DNA of 64,000 nt from Tateyamaria sp. syn59 (GCF_007995245.1 NZ_VCBA01000006.1:62001-126000); one strand, 5' to 3'. Numbered from the stretch's first letter, positions 1 to 8,336 are shown. Numbers and translations: made by a program. Notes: a model not told the origin generated them from the sequence alone.

Positions 1-1
1 C

Positions 2-139
2 ACGACGGTCGAGACGCCCACCCGCCGTTCCGGCCTTGGCACCCAGATCACTGACGCGGTCGCGCAGGCGCTTGACGGCACGCTGACGGCAGATGCCAAT
101 GCCTTCGGCACCCGCCACCGGCTGCTTTTCGCCGTCTGA
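2..139 (+). CDS. C-terminal end of a probable sensor histidine kinase (partial)
   Basis: Only the last 45 codons lie in the window; the frame is open from base 2 to a TGA. The residues Gly-Leu-Gly-Thr-Gln near the start of the fragment, followed by a helix and a Gly-Thr-Arg-His-Arg-Leu-Leu-Phe strand, resemble the last part (G2 box and final beta strand) of the HATPase_c fold in HWE/HisKA_2-type kinases. That fold binds ATP and phosphorylates a histidine in two-component signalling. The resemblance is short, so other ATPase-fold proteins remain possible. It ends 119 bases before the next gene and is probably a separate transcript. Confidence 0.4.
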   Translation, partial: TTVETPTRRSGLGTQITDAVAQALDGTLTADANAFGTRHRLLFAV

Positions 140-209
140 CCACCTTTCCTTGTCGCAACCTTTTTGCAACTATTCCCTCGAATATCGGCCTGTGCCGATG
201 TAAATGCGT

Positions 210-230
210 GTTACATTGCCTATATGTAAC
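210..230. promoter_or_regulatory. 7-7-7 palindrome upstream of the AAA+ cluster, possible operator
   Basis: GTTACAT and ATGTAAC form a perfect 7-base inverted repeat around a 7-base spacer, ending 28 bases before the ATG of the first cluster gene. Its size and place suit a dimeric repressor or activator site controlling the whole 259-8984 operon. No particular regulator family is recognised. Confidence 0.35.
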
Positions 231-258
231 GCAACACATTGAACGTAGGGGACATTTT

Positions 259-1335
259 ATGGCCGATTTCGCAAGCCAGGTGGCAGAATCTCAATCCCAG
301 GTGGCCGAGGCGCAACAAAAAATCTCGGAACTCACCAGCCGGATCGAGGCGGCGCGGTCCAAGATGAAGTCGGGCGATGACATCTCGATGGACATCGAAA
401 ACGCGACGCTCGAAGACGTCCATGCCCACACCGACGTGATGAACGCCAACATCGCCGAGCTGATCATGGGTCTGGATGATGTCACCGCCGCATTCTCGAA
501 GGATTTTGAAGAGATGCGGTCCAAGACGGGCTGGGAAAGCTTCGTCGGCATCTTTGCCAAGGCCAAGTCGGAGAGCATGCGGCAGGAACGTGTGCGATCC
601 GCGTCGATTGACGACAAGCTGCAGGACCTGATCTCGAAATCTGACGTGATCGTGCAGTTGCTGCAGGGTCAGCTGACCATGCTGGAAGACCAGAAATCCA
701 AGGTCGAAGCCAACCTGACCGAAACGCTGGACGAACGCGAATTCACGGTGCAGGAACTGTCAGCCCTGCAAGCCGACATTCAGGCGATGGACCCGCAGAT
801 CATCACCCTGGAAAACAAGATCGCGTCCGAAACCGACGCCGCCAAGCGCACGGCGCTCGAGACGGAACTGGCCGACCTCAACTCGAAATACAACGAGATG
901 GTGCAGGAAGAGCAGGTCAAGGTGGCCAAGTCCCAGACGCTTGAGCGCTATATCGAGAAGGGCAAGACCTGGGTGGACAGCCTGCAAAACCAGGCTGCGA
1001 CCCAGATGGTGCTGATCAACAAGCTGCAAACGGACACCAAGCAGCGGGTTGTGCTGTATGATGCGCTGACAAAGTCGTTGAAGACAGCCCAGCAACAAGA
1101 CGTCGCGCACCGCATCAACGAGATCGGCGTGAAGACGGACCAGGAGGCGCAAACCGCCATGGCCGGTATCGGTGCGGCAACGAATGCCCGCATGGCCGAC
1201 ATGCTGGAAGCGCACGAAGACCAGATGGTCTTTGCCCGCGACGTGCTGGAGCAGAAGGCCAAGGCGGATGAGCGGTTTGCACGTCGGTTCGCGCAGATCG
1301 TGGAGAAGCACGACAGCAATGCGTATGGTGGGTGA
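259..1335 (+). CDS. Coiled-coil protein, first gene of the AAA+ cluster (TelA-like architecture)
   Basis: 358 residues, start at the ATG preceded by GTAGGGGA rather than the in-frame ATG 17 codons upstream. The protein is almost wholly helical and charged: heptad-rich stretches cover about residues 1-50, 130-240 and 290-350. There is no signal peptide or membrane segment. The alternating long helices recall toxic-anion-resistance (TelA/KlaA) proteins, but I see no diagnostic motif, so this is only a resemblance. It begins a same-strand series that ends with the DUF1523 gene. A cytoplasmic scaffold or partner of the downstream AAA+ ATPase is an inference from position. Confidence 0.8.
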   Translation: MADFASQVAESQSQVAEAQQKISELTSRIEAARSKMKSGDDISMDIENATLEDVHAHTDVMNANIAELIMGLDDVTAAFSKDFEEMRSKTGWESFVGIFAKAKSESMRQERVRSASIDDKLQDLISKSDVIVQLLQGQLTMLEDQKSKVEANLTETLDEREFTVQELSALQADIQAMDPQIITLENKIASETDAAKRTALETELADLNSKYNEMVQEEQVKVAKSQTLERYIEKGKTWVDSLQNQAATQMVLINKLQTDTKQRVVLYDALTKSLKTAQQQDVAHRINEIGVKTDQEAQTAMAGIGAATNARMADMLEAHEDQMVFARDVLEQKAKADERFARRFAQIVEKHDSNAYGG

Positions 1336-1338
1336 GGT

Positions 1339-1578
1339 TTGAATAACCGCTCCAATACAGAGCCGTTTTCAGTGCGTCGTCATCGGTTCTTCAAATCAGG
1401 TCGCTTCAAGTTTTCTCTTCTTGGTATAGGTCTGATTTGGTTGTTGGCTGCAAACTGGATTGATCTCACATGGTGGTGGTATCTGCCGGGTTTTGTAATG
1501 CTGTCTGTCGGTTTGTTACTGCTGGGAGCATTTAATATGGATGCCGATAGATCCGGCTTTGGGGCTGACGGTAGATGA
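1339..1578 (+). CDS. Small two-helix membrane protein
   Basis: 79 residues from a TTG start three bases after the previous stop; GTGAGG just upstream can serve as ribosome-binding site. A basic N-terminus (Arg-Arg-His-Arg, Lys-Ser-Gly-Arg) is followed by two hydrophobic segments, about residues 26-42 and 47-64, the first rich in Trp. The tail is acidic and short. Base composition is visibly more AT-rich than its GC-rich neighbours. The gene ends in an ATGA overlap with the 42-codon gene at 1575. No family recognised; expression is supported by the tight spacing and the overlap. Confidence 0.6.
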   Translation: MNNRSNTEPFSVRRHRFFKSGRFKFSLLGIGLIWLLAANWIDLTWWWYLPGFVMLSVGLLLLGAFNMDADRSGFGADGR

Positions 1579-1703
1579 TACAAAAGCGCCTCTACTTGTT
1601 TCGGCGGGGTGGCGTCGCTCCGCAGACAGTTACCACCGTTCCCGGCGAGGAGACCACGACCCTTGGTGTGCTGGGCTACGCGCTTGAGGGCACATCTCAA
1701 TGA
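1575..1703 (+). CDS. 42-residue ORF coupled at both ends by ATGA overlaps
   Basis: The frame opens with an ATG that overlaps the stop of the upstream membrane protein (ATGA at 1575-1578) and closes with a TGA that overlaps the ATG of the next gene (ATGA at 1700-1703). The product starts Met-Ile-Gln-Lys-Arg-Leu-Tyr and has a basic N-terminus, a Thr/Val-rich middle and no membrane segment. Overlap of the same type at both ends, in a cluster where this is the usual junction, is the evidence that it is translated. It is too short to classify. It could instead be only a coupling device that passes ribosomes to the next gene. Confidence 0.5.
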   Translation: MIQKRLYLFRRGGVAPQTVTTVPGEETTTLGVLGYALEGTSQ

Positions 1704-2059
1704 CTCCGGGGACTATGTTAGTCTTTTTAAAGTTTGGATGCCTGTTGGCGCTTCTGACTTTGATGAACCAATGCAGCGCTGTCTTTCAGACGGAAGCGTT
1801 TTCAAGTTTAGCGAAGGATGAAGCGTTCAAGTCTCACATTTTAACACCAACAGCCATGGCGTTTTTTGCTGGGGGCGTCTTTGGCCTTGTATCTCGGCTT
1901 TGCGTGAGCGTAGTCCTTCCAGCAATCGTTGCGGTTCGACGCCGGGCAGGCATCAAAACAGATGTAAACGCGTTTGCTTTGAAACACATTTTCGAACTGG
2001 ACGAGCACGCCAAGCCGATCAAGCGGGGCCCGCTTGGCGTTTGGAGATCGGGGCGATGA
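1700..2059 (+). CDS. Small membrane protein of the AAA+ cluster
   Basis: 119 residues. A hydrophobic N-terminal segment (about 6-25, containing a cysteine) and a second one (about 50-75) bracket a short polar loop; the C-terminal 40 residues are basic and probably cytoplasmic. The start overlaps the stop of the 42-codon gene and the stop overlaps the start of the next gene, both as ATGA. The coding sequence is AT-richer than the flanking conserved-looking genes. Unknown function; probably a membrane partner of the cluster. Confidence 0.6.
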   Translation: MTPGTMLVFLKFGCLLALLTLMNQCSAVFQTEAFSSLAKDEAFKSHILTPTAMAFFAGGVFGLVSRLCVSVVLPAIVAVRRRAGIKTDVNAFALKHIFELDEHAKPIKRGPLGVWRSGR

Positions 2060-3171
2060 CCAAACCCGAAACCTCCGGCCTCACCGACCTATTCGCCTCG
2101 CGCCGCTATTTCAAGAAATTCGAGACGATCACCGGGCACCTCGCCCGTGTCGCAGGCGTGATGGAGGCCGAGGGCGATCTGAACCGGGATGAGGTGAAGA
2201 TCCTCACCCGCTACATCGCCGAGTTGACCTTCACCTTCCGCGCGCTCTCCCAGAAATACCTGCTGGTGGGCCGCGACACCGGGCGCGTCTTCGGCTCGCT
2301 TGCCATCGACAAGCGCTACAGCGGCTTCCCCGCGGCCGAAGAACTGCTCACCATGGCCTCGGACGCGATCCAGGCGGGTGTCCATCTCGACCGGATCGAC
2401 CCGGCGGATGAGCTGAAAAAGCAGATGGTCGAGGTCATCATCGGCGACCGCCAGGTGCCCACGAAACTGCAATTCGCGCTGTCACAGCGGCTCTACTACC
2501 AAGACCTGCAACGCGGCCAACTCTTCTGGCCCCGCAACGACCCGCAGATCGTTTGGACCGGCAACCTGAGCGATGACCGCCGCAGCTTCCGCATCCACTG
2601 GGCGGTCTGCGATACCGAACTGAACCTGCCCGTCATCTACATGATGGAGGTCGAGGACACGGGCCGCACCGCTCTGCCCAAGGACCCACGCCGCTGGCCC
2701 GAAGCCCAAGCGCACCTGATGGCGCAATCGCTCGGCAAGCTGAAGCTCGTCACCATCGCCAAGGGCTTCGACGAGGATTTCGACAACATCCACCCCAAAC
2801 GCCTGCGCCGCTTCTACGCGGGCCCCATGTACTCCTCAGCCTTCACCGCGCAATCGGGCCCCATCCTCGACGTCCTCAAAGCCGCCCGCGCGCCCGAAGG
2901 GCAGGACTGGGCGCTGGTTTGGACCGAAGAAGACCTGCGCTCAGAACGGGTGATCGAGGAACGCTCGGGCTGGTTCTCGTCCGTCGAACGCGAAGTCTTC
3001 GCCCTCGACCCCTTCTCAGGACGCGGCGCGGACCTTGGGGCCACGCGGATGGAACGCAGCATCGTCCTGCCCCAACGCGCCTTCCAGGCGCTCGAAGAAA
3101 TGAACCCGCCCGGTTTTGGCTCTGTCCGCAAATTTGTGGTCAGCCCGTCGGGGCGCGTCCTGAGGTACTGA
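2056..3171 (+). CDS. Unknown soluble protein of the AAA+ cluster
   Basis: 371 residues from the ATG in the ATGA overlap with the preceding gene; an in-frame ATG 52 codons further upstream lies inside that gene and was not used. The first 110 residues are helical and charged. The middle (about 130-260) has alternating Trp/Leu/Ile strands, with polar and acidic loops. The C-terminus ends in short strands and Arg-Tyr. No signal peptide, membrane helix or catalytic motif is visible. The GC-rich coding style matches the ATPase and DUF6638 genes, so I group it with the core of the cluster. Confidence 0.8.
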   Translation: MTKPETSGLTDLFASRRYFKKFETITGHLARVAGVMEAEGDLNRDEVKILTRYIAELTFTFRALSQKYLLVGRDTGRVFGSLAIDKRYSGFPAAEELLTMASDAIQAGVHLDRIDPADELKKQMVEVIIGDRQVPTKLQFALSQRLYYQDLQRGQLFWPRNDPQIVWTGNLSDDRRSFRIHWAVCDTELNLPVIYMMEVEDTGRTALPKDPRRWPEAQAHLMAQSLGKLKLVTIAKGFDEDFDNIHPKRLRRFYAGPMYSSAFTAQSGPILDVLKAARAPEGQDWALVWTEEDLRSERVIEERSGWFSSVEREVFALDPFSGRGADLGATRMERSIVLPQRAFQALEEMNPPGFGSVRKFVVSPSGRVLRY

Positions 3172-3181
3172 GAGGAAGCGG

Positions 3182-3481
3182 ATGTCAATTTGGTCCTCCA
3201 GGTGGAACCTTTTGGAAGCAGACAAGGGGGACGGTCGTCTCTCGTTTGTGCAATGGATCGTCAAGCACCGCAGAAATCACTTCGTCGCGCTAACCGCCTT
3301 GTGGTTGTTCGGGATGTACTTTTGCTTCGTTTCTCCAGGCTGGGAAAACACTAACTCAGGTGAAAGAACTCTTGGTGTGACGCTCGCCTGTCCAATCCTA
3401 TTTTTTTTGGAGCTGAGGGTCAGATATCGTGCCTTTAAGCTCCATAACCCTGTTGGTAAGGCTAAGGAGCCGACGACATGA
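3182..3481 (+). CDS. Small membrane protein of the AAA+ cluster
   Basis: 99 residues. Two hydrophobic segments (about 34-50 and 65-78) are separated by a polar loop, with Arg-rich flanks that would place both ends in the cytoplasm. It starts 10 bases after the previous stop behind GAGAGGAAG and its TGA overlaps the ATG of the ATPase gene (ATGA). Like the other small membrane genes in this cluster it is AT-rich compared with its neighbours. No family recognised. Confidence 0.6.
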   Translation: MSIWSSRWNLLEADKGDGRLSFVQWIVKHRRNHFVALTALWLFGMYFCFVSPGWENTNSGERTLGVTLACPILFFLELRVRYRAFKLHNPVGKAKEPTT

Positions 3482-5406
3482 CCCAAACCGCCGACCAAAT
3501 GGAACTGCGCGAGGCCGAGATTACGGCGCATTACCCCATGGCGCTGTCTATGTTGCAGGGCTTCGACCACGCCCCCCGCATCGGTAAGGGCAAGGAGGCG
3601 CCGCAGCAGGAACGCTCAAGCGGTGTGGGCACCCGCCGCCGCTTCCGCACCACCACGCCGGGCCTTGTCACCCGCCGCACCGTGCCCACCGGGGCTGTGC
3701 AACTGATGGCGACCATCGAAGGGGCCGATGACGATGATGCGCTGATGTCGCCCGTGCAGGCCACCACGCTCAACGCCCTGCGCCGCGCCATCTCCATCGC
3801 GCTGGCTGTGGCGGAGAACTACGCCTCTGTCTCGGGTCTCGGCGATCTGAAGCGCACCAACCTCGAAGGGGCGCTGCCCGCCGCGCGCAAGACCGAGTTT
3901 GCCGAACTGCTATCGGCCGAAGCGCTCATCACCCTCTACGTCTTCGGCAACGCCACCGCCTACCTGCTCTCGGCGCACCAGACGGAAGTCACGGCAGAGG
4001 TGGGCGAGGTTGAGGAAATTCTGACCGACAATGGCCAGACCTCCCTGCACGGCTGCCTATGGGAACTCGATCAGGACATCGCCACCCACGCCCCCGACGA
4101 CGCCCACCTTGTCGCCACCATCACCGCCTTTGCCGAGGCGCTGATGGAAAAGGTCTCCTTGCGCGCCCAGAACGCCCCGCGCCTTGCACCCTTCACCGGG
4201 GCCAGCTGGCATGTGGAGGCCGACGATTTCACCGTGCAGGGCTTCACCCCCGCGACCAAGGCCAAGACCCAGACCCTCACCATGACCTTCAAGAAACCGC
4301 ACGAGGTCGTGGGCAACCATATCGCCAAATACCAGGCCATGAAGCTCGCCAAGATGCTGATGGCCTACGACTTCGACCGGAGGCTCAACCCCTTTGCCGA
4401 ACTGGGAGGCTTCATCTTCACCTTCATGGGCGACGGCAAGCCGGGGACGGGCAAGACGACCCTGATCCAGATGATGGCCGGGCTGATCAATGACTATTGC
4501 CAGGTCGCCGGATATGCCTTCCGCTACCAGAACCTGAGCACCGACAACATCGACAGCTACCAGGGCAAATCCGGTCAGAATGCCAAGGCGTTCATCTCCA
4601 ACGTGCTCGATCCGGGCGTGATCGGCTTCGGCACCATCGACGACATCGACCAGCTCGCTGGCAAGCGCGGCGACCGCCAATCCTCTGCCGGGCAGCTTGA
4701 AATCACCGCCGTGCTGATGGAGAGTTTTGCTGGCGCCAACACCGTCGTGCGCGGGAACTGCACCTTCGGAATGTTTTCGAACTACCCCGAGAACGTGGAC
4801 GACGCCCTGCGCCAGCGGGCCGGCGCGCGGTTCCTCGTGGACGGACCGCAAACGCGCGAGGATTACATCGACATCCTCGCCCTGCTGATGGGCAAGAACC
4901 ACGACATCCCCATGGGCGCACACGAGTTGTTCTCGGCGCAAGAGATCAAGAAGGCGGTGGCGGCGTCCTTCGACAGCCACAATCGCCCGCATGAGGCGGG
5001 GCTGATGGAGGTGTTCGACCGGGTGCATTCCGACGTGGGCGAGTTGGATACGATTGCCAAGCTGGGCACGTATCTGAAGGCGATCCAGCAGGCCGATGAA
5101 CGCTTCACCGGCCGCGCGATCAAGAACATCACGGACGCGGTCAAGGTCCGCGCCATGGATTTCGAACTGCCCGACGAGTGGATGGAAAACCCCGAACTGT
5201 TCCTGTTCAAAACCTACGACGAGAAGAAGGCGATGATCGAAGACCTGCGCGTGCCGATCACGGTCGACATGGTGGTGCAGGAGATCAACCGGTACGCCGA
5301 CAGCGAGTTCCGTTACGCGGACAAGTCGGATGAAGTGGCGATCGAGGCGATGGTGCGGGACTTCGGGCGGCAGGAAGAGGCGAAGAAGCGGTATTTGGGA
5401 GGGTAA
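3478..5406 (+). CDS. AAA+ ATPase, core of the cluster
   Basis: 642 residues. The N-terminal 300 residues are a unique helical domain. A P-loop, Gly-Lys-Pro-Gly-Thr-Gly-Lys-Thr, lies at 320-327, and a Walker B-like strand ends in Asp388-Asp389-Ile-Asp391. A sensor-1-like Ser-Asn-Tyr follows, and then an Arg-rich segment (Leu-Arg-Gln-Arg-Ala-Gly-Ala-Arg-Phe) that could supply the arginine finger. These are AAA+ hallmarks of ring-forming, ATP-driven remodelling machines. The helical C-terminus extends another 170 residues. There are no membrane helices and no protease or VWA domain. The start overlaps the stop of a small membrane protein, suggesting coupled translation and possible membrane recruitment. 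Substrate unknown. Confidence 0.9.
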   Translation: MTQTADQMELREAEITAHYPMALSMLQGFDHAPRIGKGKEAPQQERSSGVGTRRRFRTTTPGLVTRRTVPTGAVQLMATIEGADDDDALMSPVQATTLNALRRAISIALAVAENYASVSGLGDLKRTNLEGALPAARKTEFAELLSAEALITLYVFGNATAYLLSAHQTEVTAEVGEVEEILTDNGQTSLHGCLWELDQDIATHAPDDAHLVATITAFAEALMEKVSLRAQNAPRLAPFTGASWHVEADDFTVQGFTPATKAKTQTLTMTFKKPHEVVGNHIAKYQAMKLAKMLMAYDFDRRLNPFAELGGFIFTFMGDGKPGTGKTTLIQMMAGLINDYCQVAGYAFRYQNLSTDNIDSYQGKSGQNAKAFISNVLDPGVIGFGTIDDIDQLAGKRGDRQSSAGQLEITAVLMESFAGANTVVRGNCTFGMFSNYPENVDDALRQRAGARFLVDGPQTREDYIDILALLMGKNHDIPMGAHELFSAQEIKKAVAASFDSHNRPHEAGLMEVFDRVHSDVGELDTIAKLGTYLKAIQQADERFTGRAIKNITDAVKVRAMDFELPDEWMENPELFLFKTYDEKKAMIEDLRVPITVDMVVQEINRYADSEFRYADKSDEVAIEAMVRDFGRQEEAKKRYLGG

Positions 5407-5416
5407 TGACTAATAC

Positions 5417-6037
5417 ATGCAGGAGATCGACAATTGGCTTTTTCTTATTCTAGGCCTGCTAGGCGGACTAGTTACGTCTTATGTCTTCTGGTGGGTGCTA
5501 AACCATCGGTACGTACCAAACATCGTGTTTTCGCCAGAAGTGGCAAGGTCGGAGGTGGAATTTCACCCGTCTGGGTTCCGCTACCAAGTAGCCGTTAAAA
5601 ACATAGGAAAACGAGAAGCCTTTAATGTCAGGTTTCGTCTAAGAATGAGAATAAAGGATGTGCGCCATACTGGAGGTACAATCTTTGATTACATAAATCT
5701 TGAGCTTGTAAATAACGAGTTCTTTATGTTTGCTGCCGGCTCAATGTTTCGTATTACGCCGCTACCCCACAAAACTGCGCGATTTTCAACAGATGTATTT
5801 CCGGAAGGAATTCAAAAAAAGTACCGCGATGGAGTTCTAGGTATGGATGACTTGTTTAACGAATGGGCAGGTGCAGAAATGTTTCTAGAAGTGATTGCCA
5901 CAGATAGATTTTCTGGCGGTATGAAGTTCTTTCGATCGCCGTTGTACACCAAGAAGGACATTCGCCGAGGCGTTTTTAAAGGCAAGATACACGATTGTAT
6001 CCACAAGCAAACCAGAACTATCGGAACTAAGCCGTGA
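5417..6037 (+). CDS. Membrane-anchored protein with a beta-rich domain
   Basis: 206 residues. One N-terminal membrane segment (about 7-28) is followed by a strand-rich domain containing the run Val-Ala-Val-Lys-Asn-Ile-Gly-Lys-Arg, typical of an immunoglobulin-like or adhesin-type fold. The C-terminus is basic. AGGAG inside its own early codons is not a site for it, and the upstream signal is weak. The sequence is markedly AT-richer than the ATPase gene 10 bases before it, so it may be a later insertion. No family recognised. Confidence 0.6.
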   Translation: MQEIDNWLFLILGLLGGLVTSYVFWWVLNHRYVPNIVFSPEVARSEVEFHPSGFRYQVAVKNIGKREAFNVRFRLRMRIKDVRHTGGTIFDYINLELVNNEFFMFAAGSMFRITPLPHKTARFSTDVFPEGIQKKYRDGVLGMDDLFNEWAGAEMFLEVIATDRFSGGMKFFRSPLYTKKDIRRGVFKGKIHDCIHKQTRTIGTKP

Positions 6038-6066
6038 TAGGCGTACTCTATTATACGCAGACATTT

Positions 6067-6087
6067 GGGAATCTACTCAGGATTCCC
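6067..6087. promoter_or_regulatory. 7-base inverted repeat in the 108-base gap inside the cluster
   Basis: GGGAATC and GATTCCC face each other across a 7-base loop. There is no T-run, so it is not a typical terminator. It lies in the only substantial gap of the cluster and could be an mRNA hairpin or a second operator. Confidence 0.25.
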
Positions 6088-6145
6088 CATTTGTGTGACA
6101 TTTTCAAACGCCGTTGGGATCAGTGAAAAGGTAATTGAAAAGTCG

Positions 6146-6436
6146 ATGCTTCTGATCATCATAACCCTCACCGCCCTCATCCTCGGCACCCTTCTCCCCC
6201 TCCGCTGGGGCGTCTTCGGCTTCCTCGCCGCCACAGCCTTCCTGTTCCTCACCCAAGCCGCCATCCACACCGCCATGGGCTTCGAAGGCACGCCGCTCTC
6301 TGAAACCATGCTGCTCTTCAACAACTCCTGGCCCGCCTATATCGGCTACAACCTCCAGATCACCTTCCGCAGCTTCGCCCTGCCGCTCCTTGTCCTCGCC
6401 ACCCCGCTGATCTTCCGTTTGGGGAGGCGCACATGA
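6146..6436 (+). CDS. Small membrane protein of the AAA+ cluster
   Basis: 96 residues from the ATG at 6146; an upstream in-frame ATG would add 27 polar, AT-rich residues that do not look part of the protein. Three hydrophobic segments are visible (about 1-16, 20-40 and 68-88). The GC-rich codon style matches the conserved core of the cluster. Its TGA overlaps the ATG of the next membrane gene (ATGA). Unknown function. Confidence 0.7.
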   Translation: MLLIIITLTALILGTLLPLRWGVFGFLAATAFLFLTQAAIHTAMGFEGTPLSETMLLFNNSWPAYIGYNLQITFRSFALPLLVLATPLIFRLGRRT

Positions 6437-6729
6437 TCCTGACCGGTATCATCGCCATGGGCCTGATCGTGGTCGCCGCTTGGCTTCTGCCGCCCTACAT
6501 AAAAAGCGCGCTGCCATTGCCGGAATTCCTGTTCGGCATGGTCTGCACCAGCTCCATCATCGGGATCGCTGCAGTGACGGTCCTCCTCATCCAAGCCATG
6601 GGGTTACCGCTGCCAATCATTGGCCCCAGCGGGGACGCAGGCTTTGGCAACGCGCTCCTGTCACTCTCCATGCCCAGCGTCGGCGTGCTGGTCATCCGGC
6701 TCGCGCAACTCAGGGGGACGCGCCCATGA
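6433..6729 (+). CDS. Small membrane protein of the AAA+ cluster
   Basis: 98 residues, hydrophobic almost throughout, with probable membrane helices at about 1-18, 32-52 and 70-90. It is linked to both neighbours by ATGA overlaps (6433-6436 and 6726-6729), so it is probably made in a fixed ratio with the preceding membrane protein and the following DUF6638-type protein. The two adjacent small membrane proteins may form one membrane unit. No family recognised. Confidence 0.7.
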   Translation: MILTGIIAMGLIVVAAWLLPPYIKSALPLPEFLFGMVCTSSIIGIAAVTVLLIQAMGLPLPIIGPSGDAGFGNALLSLSMPSVGVLVIRLAQLRGTRP

Positions 6730-8057
6730 TCCGCCTCATCCAACGCGGCCTGATGTTCGGCAACCTCTTCCACGTGGCCTCGCCCGCGCTGGTGGAACGC
6801 TACAACCGCGCGCTCGAACACCTTACGGGCAAGCGCACCGCCCTCACCGATTTCTACATCGACATCTCCGGCTACTCGCCCGAGGTGGGCAACGAATTGA
6901 GCGACCCGCTCTACCTCAACCACAACGGGGTCAACCGGCAGTTCATCCTGCTCTCGACCGAGCAACGCAAATGCCCGCTGCTCGATGCGGAATTCTCCAC
7001 GTCCCAAGGCATCCTCAAACGGTTCATCGCCGAAAACGAGGCGGCACTCTTCGCCCTCACCGCCCGCGACGCGGTGGCGGGGGAGCTTGTGAACTCCGTC
7101 TACGACATCTCCAGCCCCGCGCGGCTGTTCGATCTGCGCGCCATCACGGTCGAGGCGGACACGACCCGCGGCACGGTCCGCAACGCGGCCAGGCTGGCGG
7201 AGAAGGTGGACACGTTCCTGCAAGAAGACGACGCCTGGTTCGACGATGTCCTGATCGGCGAGATGATCCAGCTTGCGGGCCAGACCGGCGATGTCTCCCG
7301 CAACCCGGTGAACCTCAAGCCCATGCGCGTGGAAAAGGGCAACTTCTGGACGTCGCATTTCGGCGGGCTCTACATCTTCCAGACGCTCGACCACCCGGCC
7401 ACGATTGCCGCGACGGAGAAGCCCGAGGATGTGCCGACCAAATACACCTTCGACCTGACCCAACGAAACCGCATCGCTAAGTTCCTCGAGTACAACGACC
7501 TTGTCGAACCCATCGTCAAGGCACGCGGCATCGACGGCGCGGCGATCCTTAAGCAGAAGATGGACTTCATCCTCGTCTCCGCTGTGACCGAAGCAGGCGT
7601 AGACCTCGCCGGCACCACCCGGCGCGACATGCGCAGGCTGGCCCGCGACCACGGACACCTGCTGCCCGAGGAATTCCACGGCCTCGCCCAACTGGTCGAC
7701 TGGGCCGAACATGGGGGCAAATGGCCCCGCATCAGTTCCGAACACCCGGCCTATTTCTACACCCTTCGCGCCGCCGATACGCTGGACGCGGACCTCGTCA
7801 ACATGCTGCTGTCCGAACTCAGCCCGCGCGACGTGCGGCAACTCTTTATCTGCCACAAACAGGCGTTCTATGCGGCCTACGCCACTTGGGCGGACGCGAA
7901 AAAGGAATATGTCGCACAGTATCTGGAAGATGAGTACAAGGCCGACAAGGCGGGCGCGCGCGAGGCGCTCTTTGGGCACGACGCCCCCATGGAACCCGAC
8001 CCGAAGCCCCGCGATATGATCGCGCGAGTGGGGCCCTGGGGCGCAGTGAGGAGGTAA
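6726..8057 (+). CDS. DUF6638-type protein
   Basis: 443 residues from the ATG in the overlap with the previous gene; the 82 upstream in-frame codons are the shadow of that gene. I associate the N-terminus (Arg-Gly-Leu-Met-Phe-Gly, then a Leu-Thr-Gly-Lys-Arg block) with the uncharacterised family DUF6638 from memory. It is a soluble, mixed alpha/beta protein with no membrane helix. The C-terminal third is helical and charged, ending in an acidic, Pro-rich tail. A long antisense frame over this gene is a codon-bias shadow. Its role is unknown; position suggests that it works with the AAA+ ATPase. Confidence 0.8.
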   Translation: MIRLIQRGLMFGNLFHVASPALVERYNRALEHLTGKRTALTDFYIDISGYSPEVGNELSDPLYLNHNGVNRQFILLSTEQRKCPLLDAEFSTSQGILKRFIAENEAALFALTARDAVAGELVNSVYDISSPARLFDLRAITVEADTTRGTVRNAARLAEKVDTFLQEDDAWFDDVLIGEMIQLAGQTGDVSRNPVNLKPMRVEKGNFWTSHFGGLYIFQTLDHPATIAATEKPEDVPTKYTFDLTQRNRIAKFLEYNDLVEPIVKARGIDGAAILKQKMDFILVSAVTEAGVDLAGTTRRDMRRLARDHGHLLPEEFHGLAQLVDWAEHGGKWPRISSEHPAYFYTLRAADTLDADLVNMLLSELSPRDVRQLFICHKQAFYAAYATWADAKKEYVAQYLEDEYKADKAGAREALFGHDAPMEPDPKPRDMIARVGPWGAVRR

Positions 8058-8061
8058 GGAC

Positions 8062-8325
8062 ATGGCCGTAGCAAGACTGTTTCTGATCGCCTTCGTGGTG
8101 CTGACGGTGATCTACATCTCGCTGTCTTTCTATTCGCGCGCACGGGCGCGCGACAGGCTTGAGGCAGAATGGGACGAGGGCGACAAACCTGGCCCGCGCG
8201 AGGCTTACATCAAGCACGGGCTTGCTGACTATGACGGATCACTGCGGCGCAAGCTGATCCTGGGGGTCTACATCGTGCCCATGGCGCTCATCTGCCTTAT
8301 CATCTATCTCGTGAACTTCGCCTAA
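8062..8325 (+). CDS. Small two-helix membrane protein
   Basis: 87 residues, preceded by GAGGTAAGGA. Helices at about 4-24 and 65-86 enclose a charged loop that includes Glu-Trp-Asp-Glu-Gly-Asp and Tyr-Ile-Lys-His-Gly. The gene sits 4 bases after the DUF6638 gene and 11 bases before the DUF1523 gene. I recognise it only as a companion of these two. Confidence 0.7.
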   Translation: MAVARLFLIAFVVLTVIYISLSFYSRARARDRLEAEWDEGDKPGPREAYIKHGLADYDGSLRRKLILGVYIVPMALICLIIYLVNFA

Positions 8326-8336
8326 AGGACCCCTCA

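Noticed and set aside
6495-8063. Long open frame on the minus strand over the DUF6638 gene
   Set aside because: High GC gives long antisense frames; the plus-strand product has better codon use, ATGA coupling and a plausible start.
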